A stretch of DNA of 64,000 bases from an uncultured Aquimarina sp. (GCA_947498785.1 CANMLS010000008.1:62001-126000), one strand, 5' to 3'; shown: positions 16,446 through 25,352, counted from the stretch's first letter. Translations and numbers: made by a program. The notes: a model not told the origin generated them from the letters alone.

Positions 16446-17456
16446 ATGAAAAAACATGTATATATAATATTGGTATTGGTGTCTTTGACATTATTATCAT
16501 GTAACACTGATGACAGTCAGATAGAAGAAGTGGAGGCTACATCTATAAAGATGTTATCTCTAACAAAGAAAAAACTAAAGTCCACTTTTGTTACCAAAGA
16601 AGCCTCTTTTGGAGGACGAGCAGGACACACTTCATTAGTATTTAATAAAAAAATGTGGGTAATAGCAGGTAACGGACCAGGCATTTACTATAATGATGCA
16701 TGGTTTAGTAATGATGGCGCCAATTGGAAAGCAGCAACAAAAAAGGCCGCTTTTTCAAAAAGAACAAATCACGCTACAGCAGTTTCTAACGGCAAAATGT
16801 GGTTAACAGGAGGTGAACTAGTTAGTGAAATGAATGATGTTTGGTATTCTGACGATGGAGTCAACTGGATAGTGACCACCAATAATGCTGCTTTTTCACC
16901 AAGATCAAGTCATGCTATGGTAGATTTAAATGGAAGAATGTTTGTGATTGGAGGTGAAGAAAATGGTGTTGAAAAAGGAGATGTTTGGGTAAGTAGTGAT
17001 GGAGTCAACTGGAACTTGGCTACAAATCTGGCACCTTTTGGCGAACGAAGAGATCATGCTGCTGTAGTCTTTGATAATAAAATATGGGTAATTGGAGGAT
17101 ATGACATAAATAACAATTTTTTAAATGATGTATGGTATTCTCCAAATGGTTTTCAATGGTTTCTTGCTACAGCAAATGCAGAATTTCTTCCCAGAAGAAG
17201 TCACGCATTAACTGCGAATAAAAAAGGAATGTGGTTAACTGCAGGAACCAAAAATAATGATTTTAAATATTTTAATGATGTGTGGTATAGTAACGATGGT
17301 ATAACTTGGACAGAAGTTAAAGTATCTAAGACCTTTCCTGAAAGAACAGAACATACATCTGTGCATTATAATAAAAAATTATGGATCATTAATGGATACG
17401 GTTTGGATCTAGGAAACTATTATGATTTTTATACAGATATCTGGTCTTTTGAATAA
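16446..17456 (+). CDS. Kelch-repeat lipoprotein
   Basis: 336 residues with a lipoprotein signal (LTLLSC, mature Cys at 19). Six kelch-like blades follow, each of roughly 48 residues with the pattern A-x-F-x-x-R-x-x-H ... MW-x-x-GG ... NDVWYS-x-DG-x-x-W, for example NDVWYSDDGVNW and NDVWYSNDGITW. Six blades would close a complete beta-propeller, as in galactose oxidase-like or kelch proteins. It is probably anchored in the outer membrane. The gene has its own boxed promoter, placing it in the putative local regulon. Binding partner unknown. Confidence 0.82.
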   Translation: MKKHVYIILVLVSLTLLSCNTDDSQIEEVEATSIKMLSLTKKKLKSTFVTKEASFGGRAGHTSLVFNKKMWVIAGNGPGIYYNDAWFSNDGANWKAATKKAAFSKRTNHATAVSNGKMWLTGGELVSEMNDVWYSDDGVNWIVTTNNAAFSPRSSHAMVDLNGRMFVIGGEENGVEKGDVWVSSDGVNWNLATNLAPFGERRDHAAVVFDNKIWVIGGYDINNNFLNDVWYSPNGFQWFLATANAEFLPRRSHALTANKKGMWLTAGTKNNDFKYFNDVWYSNDGITWTEVKVSKTFPERTEHTSVHYNKKLWIINGYGLDLGNYYDFYTDIWSFE

Positions 17457-17548
17457 AAAAAGAAGAAAGAATAAGAATAGTAAGATAGATAAAAATCTTG
17501 TGCTTCGATTTAGAAGAACACACACATCAAATTTATAAAAATAAGAAC

Positions 17549-18154
17549 ATGAAGAAATTAATTATAGGATTATTATTATGTGCAGCTCCGATTTTTGGAC
17601 AGCAAAACAATACAATAACAGTAACAGGAGAGGCTTCTAAAAAAGTTGAAATTAAGGAGTATATTATTAATATAGAATTTAAAGATCTTGTTGCTGATGG
17701 ATATCAAAATCTTGAATCCAAAAAAAGATCAGAAATTATAGAGGGGTACAAAAATAAAATAAAACATCAAGGCATAGATTTTAATAAGTTTAAGAGAAAT
17801 AAATTGTACGGAATTACTGCTTTGACATATCGTACAACTTCTTATTATACTTATACAACAACATCTTTTGAAGAAGTAGAAAAAATGTTTGAACAACAAA
17901 TGAAAGGTGTAACAATAAGTTGGGTAGAAATATTAGCCGAGAAAAATACCAATACAGACCTTGCAGCATTAGATAAAATGGCACTACAAGATGCGATGGA
18001 TAGAGCCAAGATAACCGCTGCTAGTATCAACAAAAAAATTGGTGACATCCAAAAGATAGAAACTGCAAGTAATAAGTCATATTCATATTTTAATACTGCT
18101 AAGCCTGATGAACTATATAAACATTATGTACAAGTAACGTTTATTTTGGAGTAA
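17549..18154 (+). CDS. Secreted SIMPL-domain (DUF541) protein
   Basis: 201 residues from the ATG at 17549, chosen because MKKLIIGLLLCAAPIFGQQ is a clean signal peptide; an earlier ATG at 17498 would bury it. The mature part begins ITVTGEASKKVE, the first strand of SIMPL domains, and contains the helical segment LAALDKMALQDAMDRAKITA seen near the middle of that family. SIMPL proteins are periplasmic or surface proteins of mostly unknown function. It follows the kelch gene by 92 bp on the same strand. Confidence 0.7.
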   Translation: MKKLIIGLLLCAAPIFGQQNNTITVTGEASKKVEIKEYIINIEFKDLVADGYQNLESKKRSEIIEGYKNKIKHQGIDFNKFKRNKLYGITALTYRTTSYYTYTTTSFEEVEKMFEQQMKGVTISWVEILAEKNTNTDLAALDKMALQDAMDRAKITAASINKKIGDIQKIETASNKSYSYFNTAKPDELYKHYVQVTFILE

Positions 18155-18262
18155 TTCTTTTAAATATTGAAAGTAAAGAACTAATCAAGGAAAAGTATAT
18201 CATTCTTGAATGTACAGGTGAGAATAAATTTAATTTGACAGGAAATATTCTGCAAAAAATAG

Positions 18263-19207
18263 ATGCATAAAAAGACAAAAAATCATAGCACTATAAAGAA
18301 ATGGATAAAAAGATGTTTTGCTTCTTTGTTTCTTACTATGATTGGATTATGTATACTAACGATGTTTCCGCAAAGTGATTTTAAAAAGCTGGTAAGACAA
18401 ACAAATTATGACCTATCACAATATCATAAATTACAGGAGTATAAAGAATATTATGCACTTAATGATGTTGGATTAACAAACAAAGAGATTCATGAGATTA
18501 AGAATTCATATCATAAAGAAGACTTGTCTATTAATAAAGATTCTATCATAGCATATTCGATCATAGGGTATTATAAAGATCGGATTATTAATAATATTCA
18601 AAAAATAACAAACCATAAAACCTTTACAAAAAAAGATATTACAGCATTACTAGATGATGATTTGATTAAAATGGTTAAATCAGCGGATAACAAATTATTT
18701 CATTTTTCATTTGATGCAAAGGTATTTGGAGTGTTGTTTAGAGAACAGGTTTCTATACTGTACTATGATGATGAAAATTGGAATAAACATCAAAGCAGTT
18801 ATAATCATAAAGAAAAGAAAACTTTGTATGAGTTCTATCCTAATAGCTATAACACCATAGATACAATTAATACCAATACAGGAGTCAAATATGTACTGTT
18901 TGGGCATGATAAAGTGCGAGGAAATAATTTTATGGATCATATTAGTCTTTTCTCCTATGAGAAAAATAAACTTATCCATGAATTTAACTATTCTTTGGCT
19001 CATGAAGGAGACGAATATGCAATTAAGTATGACAAGATAAATCATGTTATAAATGTGGTATATATAGCAAACAGAAAATATGTTATATCAACAGATTGTT
19101 ATTTTGATGATGAAAGACTTGCTAAACCATGTACAAAAGAAAATACGGTCCAAAAATGTGCTTATTCTTTTAAGTTTAATGGAGATACTTTTGAAATAGT
19201 GAATTAA
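18263..19207 (+). CDS. Membrane-anchored protein of unknown function
   Basis: 314 residues. A basic N-terminus (about 1-16) precedes one hydrophobic helix (about 17-33, CFASLFLTMIGLCILTMF), so the bulk is probably extracytoplasmic. The rest is rich in Lys, Asp, Asn and Tyr, with two halves: helical to about 120 and beta-rich afterwards (KYVLFGHDKVRGNNFMDH, then SYEKNKLIHEF). No family recognised. It belongs to a run of same-strand small envelope genes from 16446 to 20915. Confidence 0.6.
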   Translation: MHKKTKNHSTIKKWIKRCFASLFLTMIGLCILTMFPQSDFKKLVRQTNYDLSQYHKLQEYKEYYALNDVGLTNKEIHEIKNSYHKEDLSINKDSIIAYSIIGYYKDRIINNIQKITNHKTFTKKDITALLDDDLIKMVKSADNKLFHFSFDAKVFGVLFREQVSILYYDDENWNKHQSSYNHKEKKTLYEFYPNSYNTIDTINTNTGVKYVLFGHDKVRGNNFMDHISLFSYEKNKLIHEFNYSLAHEGDEYAIKYDKINHVINVVYIANRKYVISTDCYFDDERLAKPCTKENTVQKCAYSFKFNGDTFEIVN

Positions 19208-19315
19208 ACTATTGATGAACTAAAATGAAAATTATTAATTTAGGTAAAAAATAAAAAGCAGCTTGAATTAGTTTTATAATAAACATCCACATGATGATTT
19301 AGAAAGAAAAGCAGA

Positions 19316-19798
19316 ATGAAATCAATATTCATAGTATTAACAATGATTAGTGTTCTATTGGGGTGTAAATCAAAAGAAAGCGATTTTGATTTCAAAAGCA
19401 ATACCGAGAAATTGGTTAGATTAGAATTAGAGGAATTAAATATTAGGATTTGGGTTCCGAAGAAACATGCTCTAGTTAAGAAAGAGAATTATATCAATGT
19501 AATTTTAGATCCAAATAAAAGATATCATAAAGGTTTTACTATCGAAAAAATAAATTCGGATATTCAAAAAAAACAATATCCAAAATATACAGAATTAGAA
19601 AATAGGATCAGGATATTTTATAAAACTTCTATTGCCGACAATCCAGGAAGTAGTGGAGGTAAACAATATGACCTGAAAGGTTTTTTTGAGTTTAGAAATG
19701 AAACCTTTTTAGTTACATCTTCACAATTAAAAGAATATGGAGAAGTTAATGATGAATTTTGTTTTAAATATTTATCCTCAATAGAAGAATTAAAATGA
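19316..19798 (+). CDS. Small lipoprotein, unknown function
   Basis: 160 residues with lipobox SVLLGC (Cys at 17) followed by KSKESDFD. The mature domain has alternating strands and a NPGSSGGKQYDLKGFFEF segment. No family recognised. Its stop codon overlaps the start of the next gene by 4 nt (ATGA), so the two are translationally coupled and probably co-regulated. Confidence 0.6.
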   Translation: MKSIFIVLTMISVLLGCKSKESDFDFKSNTEKLVRLELEELNIRIWVPKKHALVKKENYINVILDPNKRYHKGFTIEKINSDIQKKQYPKYTELENRIRIFYKTSIADNPGSSGGKQYDLKGFFEFRNETFLVTSSQLKEYGEVNDEFCFKYLSSIEELK

Positions 19799-20274
19799 CA
19801 TTGATGAGATCCATATATAAGATTACAGTTTTATGCTTTGTTCTTACTTCTTGTGTGAATTCGCATAAAGACAATACACGTACGAGTGTAGAAATAGAAA
19901 GGACTGAAGATAGGATAACAACGCTCAAAAGAGAAATAGTAAGCAAATCAGAATTTTATGATGCCGAATTTTTATTGTTTAATGTAAACGGGTTTGCAAA
20001 CTCCAAAGTAACAAGTATTCCTGGACCATCATCCTGGGATTATCGGTTTGCCATAAAAGTAGAACCGTCTGAAGTCAAGAACTGGATCACAGACTTTACC
20101 AAAATTGATACTAAAGAATATACATATGATTGGACCAATGATCTAGTCGTTCATAGAAACCAAAACTGGGAAAGAAAATCAGTGCCAGAAGTCTATAAAA
20201 TAGAAGGGAGTAATGTATTTATTATAGTGTATAAAAAAGAAGGAATACTATTTAAGCGTGTATTAGGAGAGTAA
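19795..20274 (+). CDS. Small lipoprotein, unknown function
   Basis: 159 residues from the ATG at 19795; a second in-frame ATG at 19804 is possible. The signal ends VLTSC (Cys near 20), so this is a lipoprotein. The mature part contains SSWDYRFAIKVEPSEVKNWI and a C-terminal strand-rich segment ending VFIIVYKKEGILFKRVLGE. No family recognised. The ATGA overlap with the preceding lipoprotein gene shows coupling. Confidence 0.6.
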   Translation: MTLMRSIYKITVLCFVLTSCVNSHKDNTRTSVEIERTEDRITTLKREIVSKSEFYDAEFLLFNVNGFANSKVTSIPGPSSWDYRFAIKVEPSEVKNWITDFTKIDTKEYTYDWTNDLVVHRNQNWERKSVPEVYKIEGSNVFIIVYKKEGILFKRVLGE

Positions 20275-20300
20275 AAATGAATTAAATTTTAAGAATAGAA

Positions 20301-20915
20301 ATGTACGGTATATTGACAAAAACGATAATAATTTTTAGCTTTCTTTTTTGTAATTCAAGTTATGCACAAAAAAAAGAAATAGATATAAAAACGAATCAAC
20401 AAAAATCTATTTTGTCTGATACCCTCAGAGTTGGATATACATATTGGTGGCCACAATCTGGCCCCTTTATTGGTCATTGTGGTGATAAGTATGCATTAGT
20501 CTTTTTAGGGACAGTTCAACATATTGATAAGCCGATTAAAGATGATGATATGCTCTATATACCTCAGGAGGGAAGTATTAAGATTGATGAGGTGTTAACA
20601 TTCAGAAGTCTGAAGAAGAAAACCTATGACAAACAAAACTTTTTCATTTCTAATTGTTTTTATAAACAAGATATAAAACAAGGAGATCGAGTATTAGTTT
20701 TTTGTTATGAATATGAAGATAATTACAGTATTCCCGGAGGAAAATCAATACTAAAAATTAAAGATAGTAATGATCCTGTTGTACAATCTATTAAAAGATA
20801 TATAACATCTGGTCAGAACCCATTAGAGTTAAAAAAACATATAGCTTTATGGAAAAGCTATGGTTTAGAAACTGATGTAAAGCGAGTAATAGCCTGTAAA
20901 GAGGTAATGGATTGA
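20301..20915 (+). CDS. Secreted protein of unknown function
   Basis: 204 residues with a signal peptide (about 1-23, ending CNSSYAQ). The mature protein contains YWWPQSGPFIGHCGDKYALV, two later Cys (SNCFYK and VFCYEYE) and a helical C-terminus with KRVIACKEVMD. The mix of Trp-, Gly- and Cys-containing motifs suggests a folded periplasmic domain, but I do not recognise the family. It is the last gene of the 16.4-20.9 kb run; a 328-bp gap follows. Confidence 0.55.
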   Translation: MYGILTKTIIIFSFLFCNSSYAQKKEIDIKTNQQKSILSDTLRVGYTYWWPQSGPFIGHCGDKYALVFLGTVQHIDKPIKDDDMLYIPQEGSIKIDEVLTFRSLKKKTYDKQNFFISNCFYKQDIKQGDRVLVFCYEYEDNYSIPGGKSILKIKDSNDPVVQSIKRYITSGQNPLELKKHIALWKSYGLETDVKRVIACKEVMD

Positions 20916-21114
20916 TCTCTTCTTAACCCTTATTTGCATTAGAAAATCTATTACGGCTAGAAACTACTACAAAACCTTTGTTACTATATATTTTTAAGTT
21001 TAACCATAATGATGCTATGCCGAAATTTGGAAAATATCAGGTTTTTCAAATCTCATGACAAAGTTCTAATGCATAGACCGTATTAAACAGATATTCAAAA
21101 AATGTATTGCACCA

Positions 21115-21144
21115 GTATTTGACTCTGTTTTATGAGTCAAATAC
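21115..21144 (+). repeat. 11-bp perfect inverted repeat upstream of box 5
   Basis: GTATTTGACTC (21115-21125) and GAGTCAAATAC (21134-21144) pair perfectly around an 8-nt loop, ending 11 nt before box 5. There is no T-run, so it is either a weak terminator that isolates the boxed promoter or a second operator. The rest of the gap 20916-21114 shows nothing recognisable. Confidence 0.5.
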
Positions 21145-21155
21145 CTCAAAAAATG

Positions 21156-21216
21156 TCCGAATTCTTTGAAATTCAAACTTTTCGGATAATACATATTCTT
21201 ACCAATACTAGGTTTG
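21156..21216 (+). promoter_or_regulatory. Boxed promoter of the first collagen-like gene (box 5)
   Basis: TCCG then GAATTC-TTT-GAAATTC (21159-21174), TTCGGA at 21181-21186, and -7 TAGGTTTG at 21209-21216. The 53-nt spacing is identical to boxes 3 and 4. The ATG at 21244 lies 27 nt after the -7 box. Confidence 0.65.
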
Positions 21217-21243
21217 CTCTATTAACTTTTAAAAATTATAAAA

Positions 21244-21939
21244 ATGAAAGCAATAACAAATTTAGTAAGGGGTATGATGATAGTGATGGTATCACTATTG
21301 ATCTTTTCATGTTCTGATGGAGAAGATGGAGCTATTGGACCTGCAGGTCAGGATGGAATTGACGGAGTCGATGGCACCAATGGAACAGACGGTAATGATG
21401 GAGTTGATGGCAATGATGGTAATGACGGCAATGATGGGGCAGATGGCACTGATGGTAATGATGGCTCTCCGGGAACAGCCAATGTCATCTATTCTAATTG
21501 GTTTAATACAGAGTTGAGCGATAACATTGCTGGGTCGAGTGATACTTTTACTATTAATGCTCCAGAGATTGATGCAGATATTTTAAATTTTGGTACTGTT
21601 TTAGTTTATGCCAGACGAATAGTAATATCACCTGGACCAACAATAAATATATCTGTATACCAATTACCTATAACTTTTGGGGCTGCTAGACAACAATCAT
21701 ATTTATTTTCTCTTACCAATACCAATCAAATAAGAATATCTGTACAAACAAATGAAGAGGGAGATCCAGCTGGTGATGGAACATTTCTTGAGCAATATCG
21801 ATATGTAATAATACCTGGTGGAATTTCGACTTCTAGTAGTGCCACTTCAGAAGGACTTGAATCTGGATCTAAATCCAGAGAAGAGTATAAGAACATGTCC
21901 TATGAAGAAATCAGGACACTATTTAATATCCCAGAATAA
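21244..21939 (+). CDS. Collagen-like lipoprotein, copy 1
   Basis: 231 residues. A lipoprotein signal (LLIFSC, Cys at 23) is followed by SDGEDGAIGPAGQ and then about 19 G-x-D / G-x-N triplets (about 31-80), a collagen-like stalk rich in Asp and Asn, and a C-terminal beta-rich domain of about 145 residues ending MSYEEIRTLFNIPE. Bacterial collagen-like proteins trimerise and are usually surface exposed. A paralogue follows at 22133. Copy 1 has a boxed promoter but only a remnant of the terminator found after copy 2, so transcription may run into copy 2. Confidence 0.82.
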   Translation: MKAITNLVRGMMIVMVSLLIFSCSDGEDGAIGPAGQDGIDGVDGTNGTDGNDGVDGNDGNDGNDGADGTDGNDGSPGTANVIYSNWFNTELSDNIAGSSDTFTINAPEIDADILNFGTVLVYARRIVISPGPTINISVYQLPITFGAARQQSYLFSLTNTNQIRISVQTNEEGDPAGDGTFLEQYRYVIIPGGISTSSSATSEGLESGSKSREEYKNMSYEEIRTLFNIPE

Positions 21940-22132
21940 TCTTTCTAATCAATTATTAGTTTGGATTTTATAGCGAATAATACGTCACCATATTGTTCAC
22001 TGTTATTTAATAATATAGAAAGGGTTTGACTAAAAAGAAATTTAAACTCATTAAAACACAAACCTTAAGGAAGTACGATATGCTTACCAATATCAGGTTT
22101 GTGGTTACCTTTTAATTTAAAAAATTATAAAA

Positions 22133-22738
22133 ATGAAAATTATGAAAAATATAATAAGAAGTATGATCATAGTAATGCTATCAACATTGATTTTTTCATG
22201 TTCTGATGGAGAGGACGGAGCAATTGGACCTACAGGTCAGGATGGAGTTGACGGGGTTGATGGAACAAATGGAACAGACGGTACTGATGGTACAGATGGT
22301 CCTCCAGGAACAGCCAATGTCATTTATTCTGATTGGATTCCTGCTGATTTTCCAGGAGGAATAGATTTTGATAAAAGTATGTTATTATTAAGTAGTCTAA
22401 CAGCATTTGATCAAGACACTGATGCCATTTTGGTATATGGTCGTAATCCAGCCAACGCCTTGTTTTTTAATGTATATAAACTTCCATATTTTAATATAGA
22501 TAATGAAGAATTTTATAATATAGTATTGGGAGAAGGAGCTGGTTTTGAATCTTTAAGAGTTCAAGCCAGAACAACAGATGGACTATTAAAAGCGTTTAGT
22601 TTTTTTGATGATTTTAGATATGTAATTATACCAGGAGGAGTCTCAACAAATCCCACCTCTTCTGCTACAAAATCCTCAAAAGACTATTCATCTATGTCCT
22701 ATGAAGAAGTTAGAGCACTATTTAATATCCCAGAATAA
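22133..22738 (+). CDS. Collagen-like lipoprotein, copy 2
   Basis: 201 residues, paralogous to the gene at 21244: the signal is the same length (Cys at 23), the segment SCSDGEDGAIGP is conserved, and the last residues (RYVIIPGG ... MSYEEVRALFNIPE) nearly match. The G-x-D stalk is shorter, about 12 triplets. The start at 22133 is supported by alignment with copy 1, although ATG at 22142 also exists. Its promoter keeps the segment CTTACCAATA before a degraded -7 TCAGGTTTG but lacks the complete box; only GAAATTTAAACT near 22037 remains. Confidence 0.82.
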   Translation: MKIMKNIIRSMIIVMLSTLIFSCSDGEDGAIGPTGQDGVDGVDGTNGTDGTDGTDGPPGTANVIYSDWIPADFPGGIDFDKSMLLLSSLTAFDQDTDAILVYGRNPANALFFNVYKLPYFNIDNEEFYNIVLGEGAGFESLRVQARTTDGLLKAFSFFDDFRYVIIPGGVSTNPTSSATKSSKDYSSMSYEEVRALFNIPE

Positions 22739-22770
22739 TCTTTATAATCAATTATTAGTTTAGATTTTAT

Positions 22771-22806
22771 AGCGAATACTATGAGAGATAGTATTCGCTT
22801 TTTTTA
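22771..22806 (+). terminator. Strong Rho-independent terminator after collagen-like copy 2
   Basis: AGCGAATACTAT (22771-22782) pairs perfectly with ATAGTATTCGCT (22788-22799) around a 5-nt loop, running into T8. After copy 1 only the left-arm remnant AGCGAATA near 21972 survives. Confidence 0.88.
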
Positions 22807-22913
22807 TAAAAACATTGATATAGTTTAGATTAAAATATATAATCTGAATATGAGTATAGTATTTGTCACTCTATTTTTTTGGTATACATTAGTGGTTAAT
22901 AAAATAGATTATT

Positions 22914-23309
22914 ATGACACTTACCATGAGTATTCCTGCATTATTATTCCCTGCAATATCTCTTACAATGCTGGCATATAATGCAAGATATTTGGCTATT
23001 GCAGCTTTAATCCGACAATTACATAATGAATACCTCTCTTCTCCTTCAAAAAATATAGGTTTACAAATTAAAAACCTAAGAAAAAGATTATGGTTAATTA
23101 GGAATATGCAGGCAATAGCAATTATAAGCTTTTTAACCAGTGTAATCACTATGTTTTTATTGTACATAGAACACATAAATTGGGGAAATATAGTATTTGG
23201 GATTAGCTTATTTTGTTTAATACTTTCGCTTTTTTTGTCTTTTATCGAAGTTCAGATTTCTACCAAAGCATTGGCTATCAGACTTGACAGAATAGAAGAA
23301 AATAAATAA
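22914..23309 (+). CDS. DUF2721 family membrane protein
   Basis: 131 residues with an N-terminal hydrophobic stretch (ALLFPAISLTMLAYNARYLA) and two strong transmembrane helices in the C-terminal half (about 64-83 and 88-111). The pattern of short first helix, charged cytoplasmic loop with LRKRLWLIRNMQ, and helical hairpin fits DUF2721 proteins, small inner-membrane proteins of unknown role. It is on the same strand as the PAS kinase gene, 33 bp ahead of it, and may be co-transcribed. Confidence 0.7.
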   Translation: MTLTMSIPALLFPAISLTMLAYNARYLAIAALIRQLHNEYLSSPSKNIGLQIKNLRKRLWLIRNMQAIAIISFLTSVITMFLLYIEHINWGNIVFGISLFCLILSLFLSFIEVQISTKALAIRLDRIEENK

Positions 23310-23342
23310 GAAATTCTTATCTTGTTAGTATAATTATTTTTT

Positions 23343-24794
23343 ATGCTTCAAAATGAACTTTTTAATAATGTAATACGAGATTTCAACGCAGGGTATTGGG
23401 AGTTGCATAATGATCCAGACAAAGAAATCTGGTCTAAGAAGTTTTACGAAAGCCTTGGATATAAGCTGAAAGAGTTAAATCCCACAATCGATCATTTTTT
23501 AGGGAGCTTGATACACAAAGAAGATGTAGATATATTTAGGGATAATTTTCTTAATTATAAGCGTAATAATGTAAATTTTAAACAACATATAAAAATCCAA
23601 ACCAAAACAGGAAATTATAAGTTATTTAGATGTGCAACCAATGATGAATTACCTGTAGATATAAAATCTCAAATTAATCTTATATTTTTTTTCGAAATAA
23701 AACTTGAGCCAGAACAGAATATTGCAAAGGATAATTTCTACTACAAAGAAACTGCTCAAATGACAGAAACGGGTAGTTGGTATGTAGATTTTCACAAAAG
23801 AAAAAGCTATTGGGATTTTGAAACCAAACGAATATTAGAATACCCAGATGATTATGTGCCCTCTTTAAAAGATTCTGCAAATTATTATGCAGAAGATTCT
23901 CAACAAAAAGCTGCGGATTGTTTTTTTAATTGCGCTATGGCAGGAACACCTTTTAATACAGAAATTAAAATGATAACCTCCAACAAAAGAGTTTTTTGGG
24001 TACGAGCAATAGGAAAACCAGTATATAATGATAATAAAGAGATTATAGGAATCAGAGGTGTTTTTCAGGATATTGATGATATAAAGAAGAAAGAATTAAG
24101 CCTTCAAAAGTCTATTGATATCATCGCATCTCAGAATTCTCGGCTTTTTAATTTTGCACATATTGTATCTCACAACCTAAGATCCCACACAAGTAATTTA
24201 TCCTTGTTGGTTCAACTTATTGAAGATATAAAAGATCCAAAAGAAAAAATTGACCTGATTAAGGAGATCAAACATATATCGTATAGTTTAAATACCACTA
24301 TTGAGCACCTTAATGAGATTGTAGCTATTCATACCAATAAAGATCAGGAAAAAAAGATAATCAAATTTCAGGATGCACTTAATTTGGTTACTAATGGAAT
24401 TGGACAAATGATTGCCATTGGTAAAACAAAAATTGAATCAGATTTTAAAGACTTAAAAGAGATTAATTACATTCCTGCTTATCTTGAAAGCATTTTATTA
24501 AACCTAATTACAAACGCAATTAAATATAAGCATCCAGATAGAGATGCAATTATAAAGATTAGGGCATATAAAGAAGAAGGGAAAGAGTACTTAATGGTTA
24601 CCGATAATGGAAGAGGAATTGACATGAACTTGTTTAAGGATAAAATATTCGGAATGTATAAGACATTTCATTATAATAAAGATGCAGTAGGAATAGGCTT
24701 GTTTATAACAAAAAATCAAGTAGAATCTTTAGATGGAAAAATTAGAGTAGAGAGCGAAGTAGATAAAGGAACAACATTTATAATAGAGTTTTGA
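23343..24794 (+). CDS. PAS-domain sensor histidine kinase
   Basis: 483 residues, no transmembrane segment. Two PAS-like modules occupy about 1-125 and 130-255 (the second closes with EIIGIRGVFQDIDDIKKKE, a PAC motif). The phosphoacceptor is H277 in HIVSHNLRSHTSN. The HATPase domain has an N box (LLNLITNAIKYKH), G1 (DNGRGIDM) and G2 (VGIGLFITK). It is a soluble cytoplasmic kinase whose partner is probably the receiver protein 24 bp downstream. The signal sensed by the PAS domains is not visible. Confidence 0.9.
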   Translation: MLQNELFNNVIRDFNAGYWELHNDPDKEIWSKKFYESLGYKLKELNPTIDHFLGSLIHKEDVDIFRDNFLNYKRNNVNFKQHIKIQTKTGNYKLFRCATNDELPVDIKSQINLIFFFEIKLEPEQNIAKDNFYYKETAQMTETGSWYVDFHKRKSYWDFETKRILEYPDDYVPSLKDSANYYAEDSQQKAADCFFNCAMAGTPFNTEIKMITSNKRVFWVRAIGKPVYNDNKEIIGIRGVFQDIDDIKKKELSLQKSIDIIASQNSRLFNFAHIVSHNLRSHTSNLSLLVQLIEDIKDPKEKIDLIKEIKHISYSLNTTIEHLNEIVAIHTNKDQEKKIIKFQDALNLVTNGIGQMIAIGKTKIESDFKDLKEINYIPAYLESILLNLITNAIKYKHPDRDAIIKIRAYKEEGKEYLMVTDNGRGIDMNLFKDKIFGMYKTFHYNKDAVGIGLFITKNQVESLDGKIRVESEVDKGTTFIIEF

Positions 24795-24818
24795 AAACAA
24801 ATACACAACCAAACAGTT

Positions 24819-25232
24819 ATGGATCATAAAATTGGATTAGCCTGTATTATTGACGATGATAGTATGTATGTAAATCTTGTAAAAAGAATAGTAGAAGCAA
24901 AAAACCTTTGTAAAAATTTAATGGTATTCAAAAACGGAAAAGATGCACTTAATTATTTTGAAGCTATTTTAACCAATTTGGATAAAAAAAGCATTCCTGA
25001 GATTATTTTTTTAGATTTAAATATGCCCATAATGGATGGGTGGGAGTTTTTAGAAAACTTTACCAATATCAAAAACAAACTAGGAAAAATAATCACACTT
25101 TACATTGTAAGTTCTTCGATTAACCCTGTGGATATTGAAAGAGCAAAAAACATTAATTCAGTTAAGGATTATCTTATAAAACCTGTTACAATAGAAGATT
25201 TAGAAGCTATTTTTTTAAAACAAATACTATAA
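24819..25232 (+). CDS. Single-domain response regulator
   Basis: 137 residues, a CheY-like receiver with no output domain. The acidic pair is in IIDDDSMY (about 11-14), the phosphoacceptor is D66 in IFLDLNMP, and the conserved Lys is in YLIKPV near the end. It follows the PAS kinase by 24 bp and is probably its partner, acting through protein contacts rather than DNA binding. A terminator starts at its stop codon. A decayed copy of its 3' end lies about 150 bp further on. Confidence 0.9.
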   Translation: MDHKIGLACIIDDDSMYVNLVKRIVEAKNLCKNLMVFKNGKDALNYFEAILTNLDKKSIPEIIFLDLNMPIMDGWEFLENFTNIKNKLGKIITLYIVSSSINPVDIERAKNINSVKDYLIKPVTIEDLEAIFLKQIL

Positions 25233-25260
25233 AAAAGACCTCACTTTCTGAGGTCTTTTT
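25232..25260 (+). terminator. Rho-independent terminator of the PAS kinase/receiver operon
   Basis: GACCTCA (25237-25243) pairs with TGAGGTC (25249-25255) around CTTTC, extended by A-tract/T-tract pairing and T5. It begins at the receiver gene stop codon. Confidence 0.85.
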
Positions 25261-25295
25261 AGAAAATATGAAGTGGTTTAAACTTTATTGATTCT

Positions 25296-25342
25296 GGCAA
25301 AAAAAACATTAATTCAGTTAAGAATTATCTTATAAAATCACT
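25296..25342 (+). repeat. Decayed copy of the receiver gene 3' end
   Basis: The segment ACATTAATTCAGTTAAG followed by AATTATCTTATAAAA repeats 25150-25182 of the receiver gene with few differences. It has no reading frame of its own and lies beyond the operon terminator, so it is the scar of a duplicated receiver gene or of a local recombination event. Confidence 0.6.
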
Positions 25343-25352
25343 TCTATAATTT

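Noticed and set aside
21132..21317. 61-codon ORF overlapping box 5 and the first collagen-like gene start
   Set aside because: It runs through the boxed promoter and into the collagen-like gene in another frame; composition is not protein-like.
21317..21517. 66-codon Met-rich ORF inside collagen-like copy 1
   Set aside because: It is the out-of-frame reading of the G-x-D repeat tract.
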